From: Thermomonas paludicola
Lineage (GTDB): Bacteria; Pseudomonadota; Gammaproteobacteria; Xanthomonadales; Xanthomonadaceae
Direction of reading: 5' to 3'
NCBI RefSeq assembly: GCF_024498955.1
Contig: NZ_CP093311.1
Span: 372,001-436,000, forward strand
Length of the DNA stretch: 64,000 bases
Shown: piece by piece, positions 1 through 8,611 of the stretch
Layout of the letters: each line of letters opens with the position of its first letter
Position numbering within the stretch: the first letter of the stretch is position 1
Notes under the pieces: model-generated
Told to the model about the DNA's origin: nothing
Databases searched by the model: none
What the model saw: the letters and a program-made list of their open reading frames with translations, nothing else
Program-made: the position numbers and the translations under genes

Positions 1-36
1 CGGTCGTGGCCCTGTTGCTGAGCCAGCGTGGGGCGG

Positions 37-675
37 CTACCTCCCCGGACTGAGGCTGGTTGCCTGCGCGTTGGCCAGCGCCCGGTAGAGTTTGTCCAGC
101 GCCTGTACCTGCGCAGCCAGTGCCGCCATCGGGCGATCGTTGCTCAGTACGTCGTCGGCAATCGCCAGGCGCTGCGGGCGGCTCGCCTGGGCCGCCAGCA
201 TCTGCCGCGCAAGACGTTCATCGATGCCGTCGCGATGTCGCAGGCGCGCAAGCTGCGTCTCCACCGGCACATCGACCACCAGGATACGGCGCAGCCAGGG
301 GTAGGCCGCCCTGCCGCCACCTTCGGCCAGCAGCGGGATGGAGGCAATGGCATAGGGTGTCTCGGCATGCTTGCAGGCCGCCTGCAATGCGGCGCGCACG
401 CGTGGATGGATGATCGCTTCCAGCCGGCCGCGCGCGTTGGCATCGGCAAACACGCGCTGGCGCATGACTGCGCGATCCAGGCGACCGTCCTCGGCCAATA
501 CGGCCTGTCCGAATTCGGCGACGACCTCCGCCAGGCCTGCGCTGCCCTGCGCAACGGCCGCGCGTGCGGCCGCATCCGCATCGGCCACGAACACCCCCAG
601 CGCGCAGAACTGCGCTTCCACCGTGCTCTTGCCCGAGGCCACTCCACCCGTCAGGCCGATGATGTAATCGCTCAT
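37..675 (-). CDS. coaE: Dephospho-CoA kinase
   Basis: This enzyme catalyses the last step of coenzyme A synthesis, ATP-dependent phosphorylation of the 3'-hydroxyl of dephospho-CoA in the cytosol. The 212-residue product has the normal family length. It begins with a P-loop, GLTGGVASGKST (residues about 8-19), and carries the LID-type region 'RLRHRDGIDERLARQM' near residues 145-160. It lies downstream of pilD on the same strand, the usual pilB-pilC-pilD-coaE order in this family of bacteria. The 60-bp gap to pilD suggests co-transcription. Positions 1-36 beyond its stop hold no start codon that I can support. Confidence 0.96.
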   Translation of the reverse strand: MSDYIIGLTGGVASGKSTVEAQFCALGVFVADADAAARAAVAQGSAGLAEVVAEFGQAVLAEDGRLDRAVMRQRVFADANARGRLEAIIHPRVRAALQAACKHAETPYAIASIPLLAEGGGRAAYPWLRRILVVDVPVETQLARLRHRDGIDERLARQMLAAQASRPQRLAIADDVLSNDRPMAALAAQVQALDKLYRALANAQATSLSPGR

Positions 676-735
676 GCGCGGATTATGCGTGCTTGCGGCG
701 CGCGCGCCAGTTGCCGGAGCGGGCGCCCTGCAACC

Positions 736-1599
736 CTACGCCAGCCCGGCGAAGCGCAGATAGGCCGCGACCAGGTCGTTGCCCCACATGAAGCTGATCC
801 AGCCGGCCGTGGCCAAATAGGGGCCGAACGGAATCGGGGTGGCTTTGCTGCGGCCTTTCGCCGCCAACCAGAGCGAGCCGACCACCGCGCCGACCAGCGA
901 CGAAATCATGATCGTGGGCAGCACCCCCACCAGCCCCGTCCACGCCCCCAGCGCCGCCAGCAATTTGAAGTCGCCGTGGCCCATGCCCTCCTTGCCGGTG
1001 AGCTGCTTGAACACCCAATACACCGACCACAGGCTCAGATAGCCCGCCATCGCGCCCAGCAGCGCGGGTTTGGCCGCGACGAAAAGGTGATCGCTGGCGG
1101 CCACCAGGCCCAACCACAGCAGCGGCAGGGTCAACTGGTCAGGCAGCAGGCGGGTGCGGAAATCGATGCCCGACAGGGCGATCAGATAGCTTGTCAGCAG
1201 CAGCGCGCCGAACCCGCGCCAGCCGAACCCGAAGCGCCACACGCAGGCCAGAAACAGCAGCCCGGTCAGCAGCTCCACCAGCGGGTACTGCATCGAGATG
1301 GACGTCTTGCAGCCGCGACACTTGCCGCCCTGCAGCACCCAGCTCAACACGGGGATGTTTTCGTACCAGGACAGCGGCTTCTTGCACGTCGGGCAATGCG
1401 AGCCTTCCACCACGATTCCCGGCGGTGGCGGATCGTAGAGGTCAGGTTCTTCCAGGATTTCCCGTGCATCGCGCTTCCACTGCCATTCCAGCCGCTTGGG
1501 CAGGCGCAGGATCACCACGTTGAGGAAACTGCCCACCAACAGGCCCAGCCCGGCTGCGGCGGGATAGCCGAAGCCGGGGTGTACGTCCAGGAATGCCAT
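736..1599 (-). CDS. pilD: Type IV prepilin peptidase/N-methyltransferase PilD
   Basis: This is an inner-membrane aspartic peptidase that cleaves the leader of type IV prepilins after glycine and N-methylates the new N-terminal phenylalanine. The 287-residue protein has many membrane segments. It has a cytoplasmic tetracysteine loop (CPTCKKP at about residue 69, and CRGCKTS about 25 residues later). The two catalytic aspartates are visible in GIDFRTR and GHGDFKLL. It follows pilC by 18 bp and precedes coaE. Its substrates, two pilins at 16.4-17.2 kb, are in the same window. Confidence 0.96.
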   Translation of the reverse strand: MAFLDVHPGFGYPAAAGLGLLVGSFLNVVILRLPKRLEWQWKRDAREILEEPDLYDPPPPGIVVEGSHCPTCKKPLSWYENIPVLSWVLQGGKCRGCKTSISMQYPLVELLTGLLFLACVWRFGFGWRGFGALLLTSYLIALSGIDFRTRLLPDQLTLPLLWLGLVAASDHLFVAAKPALLGAMAGYLSLWSVYWVFKQLTGKEGMGHGDFKLLAALGAWTGLVGVLPTIMISSLVGAVVGSLWLAAKGRSKATPIPFGPYLATAGWISFMWGNDLVAAYLRFAGLA

Positions 1600-1617
1600 G
1601 TGCCGAATGCGTCCTGC

Positions 1618-2886
1618 TTACATCACCGTCATTGCGATCTTGAAGATCGGCAGATACATGGCCACCACGATGGAGCCCACCAGGCCGCCAATGATCACCA
1701 TCACCATCGGCTCGATCAGGCTGGAGAGCGCATCCACCGTATTGCTGACCTCTTCCTCGTAGAACTCGGCCACCTTGTACAGCATGGTGTCCAGCGCGCC
1801 GGCTTCCTCACCGATGGCGGTCATCTGCACCACCATGTGCGGGAACAGGTTGACCTGCTTCATCGCCACGTTGACCGGATAACCCACCGCCACGTCGTCC
1901 TTCATCTTGTGCACGGCCTGTTCATAGACCATGTTGCCGGTGGCCCCGGCCACGCTGTCCAGCGCCTCCACCAGCGGCACGCCGGCGCGGAAGGTCACCG
2001 CCAGGGTGCGGGAGAAGCGGGCGATGGCCGAGTCGTTGAGCACCTTGCCGATCACCGGGAACTTCAGCATCAGCCGGTCGATGGTGTGCTGCAGTTTGGT
2101 GGAGCGCTTGTAGGTATAGAGGAAGAAGCCGATTCCCGCACCCAGGATGATGCCGATCAGCCAGAACCATTTGACCAGGATATCGGAAATGCCGAACACC
2201 AAACTGGTGAAGGCTGGCAGATCCGCACCGAAGCTCGAGAACGTTTCCTTGAAGATCGGCACCACATAGACCATCAATACGGCGGACACCAGGATCGCGA
2301 CAGCGATCACCGCCGCCGGGTAGAACAGCGCCTTCTTGATCTTGCCCTTGATGCTCTCGATGTTTTCCTTGTAGGTGGCGATGGTCTCCAGCACCGTCTC
2401 CAGCACGCCGGAAGACTCGCCGGCGCGCACCAGGTTGCGGTACAGCTCGTCGAACTGCACCGGGTACTGGCTCATTGCTTCGAAGATGGACGCGCCGCCC
2501 TCGATGTCATTGCGCAGGCCGGTGACCATTTTCTTCATCGTCGGATTCTTGTTGCCGCCGCCGATGATCTCCAGGGCCATCACGATGGGCACGCCGGACT
2601 TCATCATGGTGGCCAGCTGGCGGCTGAACACGGCGATGTCGCGCGGCGAGATTTTCTTGGCAGCGCCGCCGAACAAGGGCTTGGGCTTGGGCTTGACCAC
2701 GGTGGGGGTGATCCCCTGCTTGCGCAGTTCGGCGCGCAGCAGGTTGGCGTTGCGCGCCGTCTGCTCGCCTTTCATCACCTTGCCGCGCTTGTCGCGGCCC
2801 TGCCAGACAAACTCCTCCAGCGGGTTCAGCCGGCGAGTTTCGGCTTTTTCCCGGGCCTTGCTGATCGCGGCTCTGCGTGCGGACAT
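1618..2886 (-). CDS. pilC: Type IV pilus inner-membrane platform protein PilC
   Basis: PilC is the polytopic platform that couples the cytoplasmic motor ATPases to pilus assembly. The product (422 residues from the chosen start) contains two T2SF repeats of the family, each with the conserved pattern 'FSRQLATMMKSGVPI' (first copy) and 'FSRTLAVTFRAGVPL' (second copy), plus membrane segments. I chose the ATG at 2886 because an AAGGGGAG ribosome-binding site lies 4 bases upstream. A further in-frame start at 2901 would overlap pilB and has no better site. The start lies 11 bp downstream of the pilB stop, so pilB-pilC-pilD reads as one operon. Confidence 0.96.
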   Translation of the reverse strand: MSARRAAISKAREKAETRRLNPLEEFVWQGRDKRGKVMKGEQTARNANLLRAELRKQGITPTVVKPKPKPLFGGAAKKISPRDIAVFSRQLATMMKSGVPIVMALEIIGGGNKNPTMKKMVTGLRNDIEGGASIFEAMSQYPVQFDELYRNLVRAGESSGVLETVLETIATYKENIESIKGKIKKALFYPAAVIAVAILVSAVLMVYVVPIFKETFSSFGADLPAFTSLVFGISDILVKWFWLIGIILGAGIGFFLYTYKRSTKLQHTIDRLMLKFPVIGKVLNDSAIARFSRTLAVTFRAGVPLVEALDSVAGATGNMVYEQAVHKMKDDVAVGYPVNVAMKQVNLFPHMVVQMTAIGEEAGALDTMLYKVAEFYEEEVSNTVDALSSLIEPMVMVIIGGLVGSIVVAMYLPIFKIAMTVM

Positions 2887-2897
2887 GGGGCTCCCCT

Positions 2898-4622
2898 TCA
2901 ATCCTTGGTGACGCGGTTGATCTCGACGAGGCTGGTGATCCCCTGTTTCACCTTGTCCAGCGCGGAGCGCCGCAAATCGCGGACGCCACTGCGCAGGGCA
3001 GCCTCGGTAATTTGCTGGACATTACCACCTGCCAGCACCATTTGCTGGATTTCATCGGTCATCGGCATCACCTGGTAAATGCCGGCACGACCCTTGTAGC
3101 CCTCGGTGCAGTCCTGGCAGCCCACCGCTTCATACACGGTGATGCCCGCATGAACCTCGTCGGCGGTGAAGCCCTCGGCCAGCAGCGCGTGTTCGGGCAA
3201 GTGCGCTGCGCGCTTGCAGTCGTGCAGGCGCCGCACCAGTCGCTGGGCGATGACCAGGCTGACCGAACTGGTGATGTTGTAGGGCGCAATGCCCATGTTC
3301 ATCAGGCGGGCGATGGTCTGCGGCGCGTCGTTGGTGTGCAGGGTGGACAACACCATATGGCCGGTCTGCGCGGCCTTGATCGCGATCTCGGCAGTTTCCA
3401 GATCGCGGATTTCGCCCACCATCACCACGTCCGGATCCTGACGCAGGAAGCTGCGCAGCGCGGCAGCAAACGTCATTCCCCGCTTGACGTTTTGCTGGAC
3501 CTGGTTGACGCCCGGCAGGCGGATTTCCACCGGGTCCTCGACCGTGCTGATGTTGCGGGTTTCGTCGTTGAGGATGCCCAGCCCGGTATACAGGCTCACG
3601 GTCTTGCCCGAGCCGGTGGGCCCGGTGACCAGCACCATCCCGTAGGGCTTGTGGATCGCATCCAGAAACAGCTTCTGCTGATCGGGCTCGTAGCCCAGCT
3701 TTTCGATGCCCATCTTGGCCGCGCTGCCGTCCAGGATGCGCAGCACGACCTTTTCGCCAAACAAGGTGGGCAAGGTGCTGACGCGGAAGTCGATCTGCTT
3801 GCCCTTGCTCAGGTTGAGCTTGATGCGACCGTCCTGCGGCACGCGCTTTTCCGCGATGTCCAATTGCGACATCACCTTCAGGCGCGCGGCGATGCGCGCA
3901 TGCAGCTTCACCGGCACTCTTTTCGCCGTTTTCAGGATGCCGTCGATGCGGTAACGCACCCGGTAATCGTTTTCGTAGGGCTCGAAATGGATGTCCGACG
4001 CGCCGCGACGAATGGCATCCACCAGCGCCTTGTTGACGAACTTGACGACCGGCGTGTCCTCGCCCTTGGAGTCCACACCGGTGTCCGCAGACAGATCTTC
4101 GTCGCCGCCGCTGACCTCCAGGCCCTCCAGACCATCCGAGTCTGCCAAGTCGTCGGCCATGGCATCGGCCGCTTCCAGCCAGGAATCCAGGCTGCGCCTG
4201 ATGGTGTCGTCGTCCACCAAAATGGGCTCAACCGCCAGGTTGGTGTGGAATTTCAGCTCTTCCAGCGCCCGGTTGTTGGTGGGGTCGGAAGTGCCCACGA
4301 ACAGCCGCCCGCCGCGCTTGAACAGCGGCAACACCATATGCTTGCGCAGCAGGTCTTCCTTGACCAACGCAATCGCCGACTGCGCGGGATCAAGCGCCAA
4401 CGCGTCCACCAGCGGCATCCCGAATTCGATGGAATTGGCCGCCGCCAGCGCCGCGGGGGACGCCAGCCGGCGGTCGGCCAGGTACGTGGCCAGCGGCATC
4501 TTTTCGGCCGTGGCGCCATCCATCGCCTTGCGCGCCACGGCTTCGTCCATGGCGCCATCCATCACCAAACGTCGGGCGATGCCGGTGATGCCCATCAGGT
4601 TGGGGGTGGTTGCGGTATTCAT
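2898..4622 (-). CDS. pilB: Type IV pilus assembly ATPase PilB
   Basis: PilB is the hexameric extension motor that hydrolyses ATP to add pilins to the pilus base. The 574-residue protein has an N-terminal MshEN/GSPII_E-N region (residues 1-150). The secretion ATPase core follows, with Walker A GPTGSGKT at about 334-341, Walker B in DPDVVMVGEIRD near 392-403, and a His box in the segment between them and the C-terminal zinc-binding region. The zinc-binding cysteines are CKRA and CQDC near residues 460-495. It is the first gene of the pilB-pilC-pilD-coaE run and has a -24/-12 promoter upstream at 4666-4681. The pilin genes that usually lie next to pilB are instead about 12 kb away. Confidence 0.97.
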   Translation of the reverse strand: MNTATTPNLMGITGIARRLVMDGAMDEAVARKAMDGATAEKMPLATYLADRRLASPAALAAANSIEFGMPLVDALALDPAQSAIALVKEDLLRKHMVLPLFKRGGRLFVGTSDPTNNRALEELKFHTNLAVEPILVDDDTIRRSLDSWLEAADAMADDLADSDGLEGLEVSGGDEDLSADTGVDSKGEDTPVVKFVNKALVDAIRRGASDIHFEPYENDYRVRYRIDGILKTAKRVPVKLHARIAARLKVMSQLDIAEKRVPQDGRIKLNLSKGKQIDFRVSTLPTLFGEKVVLRILDGSAAKMGIEKLGYEPDQQKLFLDAIHKPYGMVLVTGPTGSGKTVSLYTGLGILNDETRNISTVEDPVEIRLPGVNQVQQNVKRGMTFAAALRSFLRQDPDVVMVGEIRDLETAEIAIKAAQTGHMVLSTLHTNDAPQTIARLMNMGIAPYNITSSVSLVIAQRLVRRLHDCKRAAHLPEHALLAEGFTADEVHAGITVYEAVGCQDCTEGYKGRAGIYQVMPMTDEIQQMVLAGGNVQQITEAALRSGVRDLRRSALDKVKQGITSLVEINRVTKD

Positions 4623-4665
4623 TGCTCAGGCGGCCTCCACGGGAACCATGCGACTTTAGCCTAAA

Positions 4666-4681
4666 TGCAAAACAAGGCCCA
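4666..4681 (-). promoter_or_regulatory. Candidate sigma-54 (-24/-12) promoter of pilB
   Basis: Read on the minus strand, the site is TGGGCCTTGTTTTGCA. The -24 TGG and the -12 TTGCA match the RpoN consensus TGGCACG-N4-TTGCW, with exact GG-to-GC spacing. The -12 element is 44 bases from the pilB ATG, leaving a leader of about 33 nt. Pilus genes controlled by PilR and RpoN are known in Pseudomonas and Xanthomonas; assignment to this pilB is inference. Confidence 0.6.
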
Positions 4682-4866
4682 ATGCGGCCTTGCGCCCACG
4701 CCCGCCCCGCTTCCGCAGGCGCGCGCCGCAGGGGGCGCGAAGCTCTTGGCGTGACCAAGCGAAAGCAGTCGCGCCCTTTCAGCGATCCTACGGGAGGGCC
4801 GAGAGTGCACGCGCACGCTATGCGCCAGATTGCGAATCAGAGTTGAACTCGCCGTGAGAAATGTCT
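4682..4866. other. Intergenic stretch between pilB and the hipB-like gene
   Basis: Together with the neighbouring promoter and operator sites, this forms a gap of about 305 bp without a gene. The first two thirds are GC-rich and hold several short GC-rich self-complementary runs (GCGCGCCGCAGGGGGCGCG) but no convincing open frame or RNA. The last part, from about 4860, switches abruptly to AT-rich DNA, which contains the control region of the toxin-antitoxin pair. Confidence 0.5.
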
Positions 4867-4910
4867 TGCAATAATGACATTATTTGAGATATTGAATATA
4901 TTGTCTTGAT
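4867..4910 (+). promoter_or_regulatory. Palindromic operator/promoter region of the hipBA-like pair
   Basis: Two perfect odd-centred palindromes lie side by side: AATAATGACATTATT (4870-4884, arms of 7) and ATATTGAATAT (4889-4899, arms of 5). A TTGCAA element at 4867-4872 with TATTGA at 4890-4895 (17-base spacer) could serve as a promoter overlapped by both palindromes. HipB-type antitoxins repress their own operon by binding palindromes, so autorepression is the likely role. The site sequence does not resemble the E. coli HipB operator. Confidence 0.55.
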
Positions 4911-4927
4911 TAAAGGACGACTCGGTA

Positions 4928-5194
4928 ATGCATCTTCCGATTCGCACGCTACTGGATCTGGGGGAGGCTGTGCGTGATGCGCGGCGCGAACAAGGCTTGA
5001 AGGCGACCCGGGTCGCGGCGCAGTCTGGACGCAGCCGGGATCTGTTGCATCGGCTGGAAACAGGCGGCGACGTCACCACTGGCGCACTGCTCGACGTGTT
5101 GCGCAGCATGGGCTACACCCTGCGTCTGGAGCCGCAAGGCTTGCCCACGCTGGAAGAAGTGCGCCAGCGCTTCGCCGAAGACGATAGTGACTGA
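4928..5194 (+). CDS. HipB-type XRE antitoxin/repressor
   Basis: This 88-residue protein consists almost entirely of a Cro/C1-type helix-turn-helix: residues 10-65 contain 'REQGLKATRVAAQSGRSRDL' followed by the recognition-helix region and 'LLDVLRSMGY'. The acidic C-terminal tail EDDSD is typical of HipB-like partners. It overlaps the HipA-like gene by 8 bp, the usual antitoxin-first arrangement. It should neutralise the kinase and repress the operon through the palindromes just upstream. The pairing is clear from context; toxicity has not been shown. Confidence 0.85.
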   Translation: MHLPIRTLLDLGEAVRDARREQGLKATRVAAQSGRSRDLLHRLETGGDVTTGALLDVLRSMGYTLRLEPQGLPTLEEVRQRFAEDDSD

Positions 5195-6416
5195 CACGGA
5201 CATGGACGAGCGCATCAGGCTGTTGCAGGTGAACGTGGCGGGCCAGCTCTCGGGGCAGTTGTTGCAGCAGTCCGGCTTTGAATACCGCTACCTGCAGGAG
5301 GATTCCGCCCAGCCTGCGGTCGGTCTGTTGATGCCTCCTGCGCGGCTCACCTGGCAGGACGGCGCGCTGTTCCCGGTGATGGATCAGAACCTGCCGGAAG
5401 GCGATCTGTTCAACCGCCTGCGCCAGCACTTCCCCAAGCAGGCGATGACCGCCATGCGCCTGCTTGCGTTGATCGGCAACAACGGCATCGGCCGGCTGGG
5501 CTACCGCGTGCCCGGCAGCGCTGCACCTGTGCAGGCCGTGCCGATCACCCGGCAAACCCTGCTGCGCATGCCGTTTACCGCGCAGCTATTCGATGAACTG
5601 GTGCATGCCTATCTCGCCACCGGTATTGGCGTCGCCGGCATGCAACCCAAGATCATGGTGCCCGACCGCGCCACCATTCCCATTCCCAATCTGATCGTCA
5701 AAACCGCTGGCGCAGGTTATCCCGCCCTGACCGCCAACGAATATCTGTGCATGACGGCGGCCGCGCGTGCCGGTATCGACGTGGCCAAGGTCGAGCTGGG
5801 CGACGACGGGCAACTGCTGCTGGTGGAGCGCTTCGACCTGGATGACAGTGGGCAGCGCCTCGGCTTTGAAGACGTGGCCTCGCTGATGGGGCTGCGGGTG
5901 CGCGATACCCTGTCCGAACGCAAATACCACGGCAGCTACCAGCGCGTGGCAGAGCTGCTGGGCATGATCACCGGCAATCGCCACGACTTGCAGCGCTTCT
6001 ACGAGCAGTTGGCGTTCTCCATCATGGTGGGCAATGGCGATGCCCATCTGAAAAACTTCGGCGTGCTTTATCACGGGCCCGCCGATGGCATCCGCCTTGC
6101 CCCCATGTTCGACGTCGTCACCACCCGCATCTACCGCTATCAGCGCTCCCCCGGCGGCCCGGAACTGGAAGACAACACGCTTGCGCTGCGCCTGTGGTCG
6201 GGAAAAGCGCAACGCTCCAAGGCCTATCCCTTGCCGGAAGAACTGCGCCGCTTCGGTCGTGACGTCTGCGGTGTGCGCGATCCGCAGGCGCCACTGGATC
6301 GGATTGCCGCGGCCATGGCCGATACCCTGCATGCCGCCGCCGATCCACGCATTCCCGCCGGCCTGTTGGCGCGGCTGCGCCCGGTGTGGGAGAACGGAAT
6401 CCGGTATGGGCAGTGA
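5187..6416 (+). CDS. HipA-family serine/threonine kinase toxin
   Basis: HipA-type toxins are kinases that inactivate translation targets (glutamyl-tRNA synthetase in E. coli) and cause growth arrest. The 409-residue protein has the N-terminal couple_hipA region (residues about 10-110), a glycine-rich loop GIGVAGMQPK (146-155), an ATP-contacting lysine in IVKTAG (172), the catalytic loop GNGDAHLKN with Asp285, and a metal-binding Asp309 in APMFDV. All key kinase residues are present, so it is probably active. Translation may begin at the internal ATG five codons in. The pair sits between pilB and a glycosylation island, consistent with an acquired segment. The cellular target cannot be read from sequence. 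Confidence 0.9.
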   Translation: MTDTDMDERIRLLQVNVAGQLSGQLLQQSGFEYRYLQEDSAQPAVGLLMPPARLTWQDGALFPVMDQNLPEGDLFNRLRQHFPKQAMTAMRLLALIGNNGIGRLGYRVPGSAAPVQAVPITRQTLLRMPFTAQLFDELVHAYLATGIGVAGMQPKIMVPDRATIPIPNLIVKTAGAGYPALTANEYLCMTAAARAGIDVAKVELGDDGQLLLVERFDLDDSGQRLGFEDVASLMGLRVRDTLSERKYHGSYQRVAELLGMITGNRHDLQRFYEQLAFSIMVGNGDAHLKNFGVLYHGPADGIRLAPMFDVVTTRIYRYQRSPGGPELEDNTLALRLWSGKAQRSKAYPLPEELRRFGRDVCGVRDPQAPLDRIAAAMADTLHAAADPRIPAGLLARLRPVWENGIRYGQ

Positions 6417-6475
6417 GAACCGCAATCCGCCGCACCCCGGCCCGATCCCCCAATCGTTCGCGCTAATCTAGCGTC

Positions 6476-7336
6476 ATGGGGAACCCGACACTCAGCATCA
6501 TCCTGCCTGCCAAGAACGAGGCCGAGGGCCTGCGCGGCACCTTGCCTGCGCTGCGGGTGGCGTATCCGGGCGCGGAGATCATCGTCATCGACGACGGCTC
6601 CACCGACGACACCGTACGCGTCGCCCGCGAGGCCGGTGCCAGTGTCCTGTCCTCGCCGTACTCCATGGGCAACGGCGCCGCCGTCAAGCGGGGTGCCCGT
6701 GCCGCCACCGGCGAGGTGCTGGTGTTCATGGATGCCGACGGCCAGCATGGGGCCGAGCATATCGCCGCACTGCTGGCCCGGCTGGACGAGGGCTACGACA
6801 TGGTAGTCGGGGCCCGCAGCCGGGACGGCCAGGCCAACCTGCACAGAGGGCTTGCGAACGCCTTCTACAACCGTCTGGCCAGCTGGATGACCGGGCATCG
6901 GATCATGGACTTGACCTCGGGCTTCCGCGCGGTTCGCGCCGACAAGTTCAAGGAGTTCCTGCACCTGCTGCCCAACGGCTTCAGCTATCCCACCACCAGC
7001 ACCATGGCATTTTTCCGCAGCGCCTACCCGGTGGCCTACGTGCCCATCCCGGTGGCCAAGCGGGTGGGCAACGGCAGCCACATCCGCCCGTTCAAGGACG
7101 GCGTTCGCTTTTTGTTGATCATTTTCAAGATTGCCAGTTTGTACTCGCCCTTGAAGCTGTTTGCGCCGACGGCTGCCGTGTTCTTTCTCGCGGGAGCGGG
7201 CTGGTATTTCTGGACGTTCTACCAAGCCGGTCGGTTTACCAACATGAGCATGCTGCTGCTAAGCGCTGCGGTAATCATCTTTCTGATCGGCCTAGTTTCG
7301 GAACAGATCACGAATCTCACCTATCTAAAGCACTAG
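6476..7336 (+). CDS. Family 2 glycosyltransferase, polyprenol-phosphate type
   Basis: The 286-residue product has a GT-A fold in its first 220 residues: LSIILPAKNEA at the start, the DDGSTDD nucleotide-binding motif near residue 40, and the DADGQH metal-binding DXD at about 84. Two hydrophobic segments follow at about 225-245 and 255-275. This is the layout of dolichyl/undecaprenyl-phosphate mannosyl- or glucosyltransferase-like enzymes, which load a sugar onto a lipid carrier at the membrane. It would supply a GT-C enzyme such as the one encoded at 14.4-16.3 kb. The sugar is unknown. It starts 60 bp after hipA and may have its own promoter. Confidence 0.88.
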   Translation: MGNPTLSIILPAKNEAEGLRGTLPALRVAYPGAEIIVIDDGSTDDTVRVAREAGASVLSSPYSMGNGAAVKRGARAATGEVLVFMDADGQHGAEHIAALLARLDEGYDMVVGARSRDGQANLHRGLANAFYNRLASWMTGHRIMDLTSGFRAVRADKFKEFLHLLPNGFSYPTTSTMAFFRSAYPVAYVPIPVAKRVGNGSHIRPFKDGVRFLLIIFKIASLYSPLKLFAPTAAVFFLAGAGWYFWTFYQAGRFTNMSMLLLSAAVIIFLIGLVSEQITNLTYLKH

Positions 7337-7450
7337 GGACTGGTGTGGCGCGTTGTTCCATGTGCTTTGTGTTGTGCTAGTCGTCAATCATCTTGCGAAG
7401 CTCGCTTGGTTGTACACGCCATTCGGCTATGAATCTGGGGTTCGGAAGTT

Positions 7451-8611
7451 GTGAGCACTCCTGCACTTGTACTCATCACGACCTCCTTTCCCATTGTTGG
7501 GGATGGAAGTGAGGCGGCCGGCTCGTTCGTTGTCGATTTGGCCGAGGAGCTGGCAATGCATCTTCCAGTCCGAGTCGTGGCACCTGGCCGCGCCAGTGGA
7601 CAAGAGCGTTGGTCAGAGGGCATCGAGGTTTTCCGTTACGCGACACCAAGTCGGCCACTGTCTACGCTCAAGCCTTGGCGCGCGAACGATTTGTGGTGTA
7701 TAGCACGGATACTTCGAGGTGGCTTGGAGGCTACGCGTGCTGCGGCGGCAGGCGGAGTAGTGCATATTCTCGCATTATGGGGCCTGCCTTGTGGGGAGTG
7801 GGCGCGAAAAGTCGCGTCGGAGCAGGGTATCGGCTACTCGGTATGGATGCTGGGAAGCGATGTATGGTCGCTGGGAAAGGTGCCAGTGGTTCGAGGCATG
7901 CTAGCCAAGGTGATCAGGCGCGCAACTCGTGCCTATGCTGATGGGTACAAGTTAGCTGAAGATGCTCGGCGAATTGCAGGTGTCCCTGTCAATTTTCTGC
8001 CAAGCACACGGCGTATTGGGTTAAATAAGTCTTCGATTCCGCGCGATAACCCGCCTTATCGACTGCTTTTTCTCGGTCGTTGGCATCCAAACAAGGGTGT
8101 CGATCTGTTGCTTGAGGCGTTAGAATTGCTTGAGGATAACGATTGGCAATTAATCGAGAGGATCGAAATCCAAGGCGGTGGTCCTCTTGAGAGCCTTGTT
8201 CGCGCGCGCGTAGAGGTGCTTCGGGAGCGCGGGCATCCGGTCGAGGCAGGGAGATTTTTGACAAAACCAGAGGCTGAGAAGGCAATCGCGAGTTCAGACT
8301 GGGTTCTCATTCCGTCACGCATCGAAAGCATTCCTATCGTGTTCTCCGATGCAATGAAATCAAGACGGCCAATAATAGCAATGCCGGTTGGAGACATGCC
8401 TCGGTTGCTCTCCTTGCATGAAGTTGGGCACCTTGCTTCGGGTGTTGGCGCAGGCGAATTCGCACATGCCTTGAGTACGGCACTTCATGATAGAGCCTCG
8501 CGATTTGAACGTGAGCTGCAGGACGCCAGTGACTGCTTCAGTATCGAAAAGAATGTGGTTGTTAAGATTCTGCAGGCATTGCCTGAACGGTGGGGTGGTA
8601 TCTCTGTATGA
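7451..8611 (+). CDS. Family 4 glycosyltransferase
   Basis: The 386-residue product resembles GT-B retaining glycosyltransferases. The N-terminal domain begins ALVLITTSFPI and includes a glycine-rich acceptor loop near DGSEAAGSF. The C-terminal donor domain starts with LLFLGRWHPNKGVDLLLEAL (about residue 200) and carries the EX7E-like region 'PSRIESIPIVFSDAM' near residue 298. The start is a GTG with only a weak upstream GGAAG that is too close, so the exact start is uncertain. The coding sequence is visibly less GC-rich than the neighbouring housekeeping genes. It overlaps the following methyltransferase by ATGA. Substrate and acceptor are unknown; cell-surface glycan synthesis is the likely role. 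Confidence 0.85.
   Translation: MSTPALVLITTSFPIVGDGSEAAGSFVVDLAEELAMHLPVRVVAPGRASGQERWSEGIEVFRYATPSRPLSTLKPWRANDLWCIARILRGGLEATRAAAAGGVVHILALWGLPCGEWARKVASEQGIGYSVWMLGSDVWSLGKVPVVRGMLAKVIRRATRAYADGYKLAEDARRIAGVPVNFLPSTRRIGLNKSSIPRDNPPYRLLFLGRWHPNKGVDLLLEALELLEDNDWQLIERIEIQGGGPLESLVRARVEVLRERGHPVEAGRFLTKPEAEKAIASSDWVLIPSRIESIPIVFSDAMKSRRPIIAMPVGDMPRLLSLHEVGHLASGVGAGEFAHALSTALHDRASRFERELQDASDCFSIEKNVVVKILQALPERWGGISV

Noticed and set aside
28..3078. A 1016-codon plus-strand frame opposite coaE, pilD and pilC
   Set aside because: It has the same shadow pattern, a His/Gln/Ala-rich product, and overlaps well-recognised genes on the other strand.
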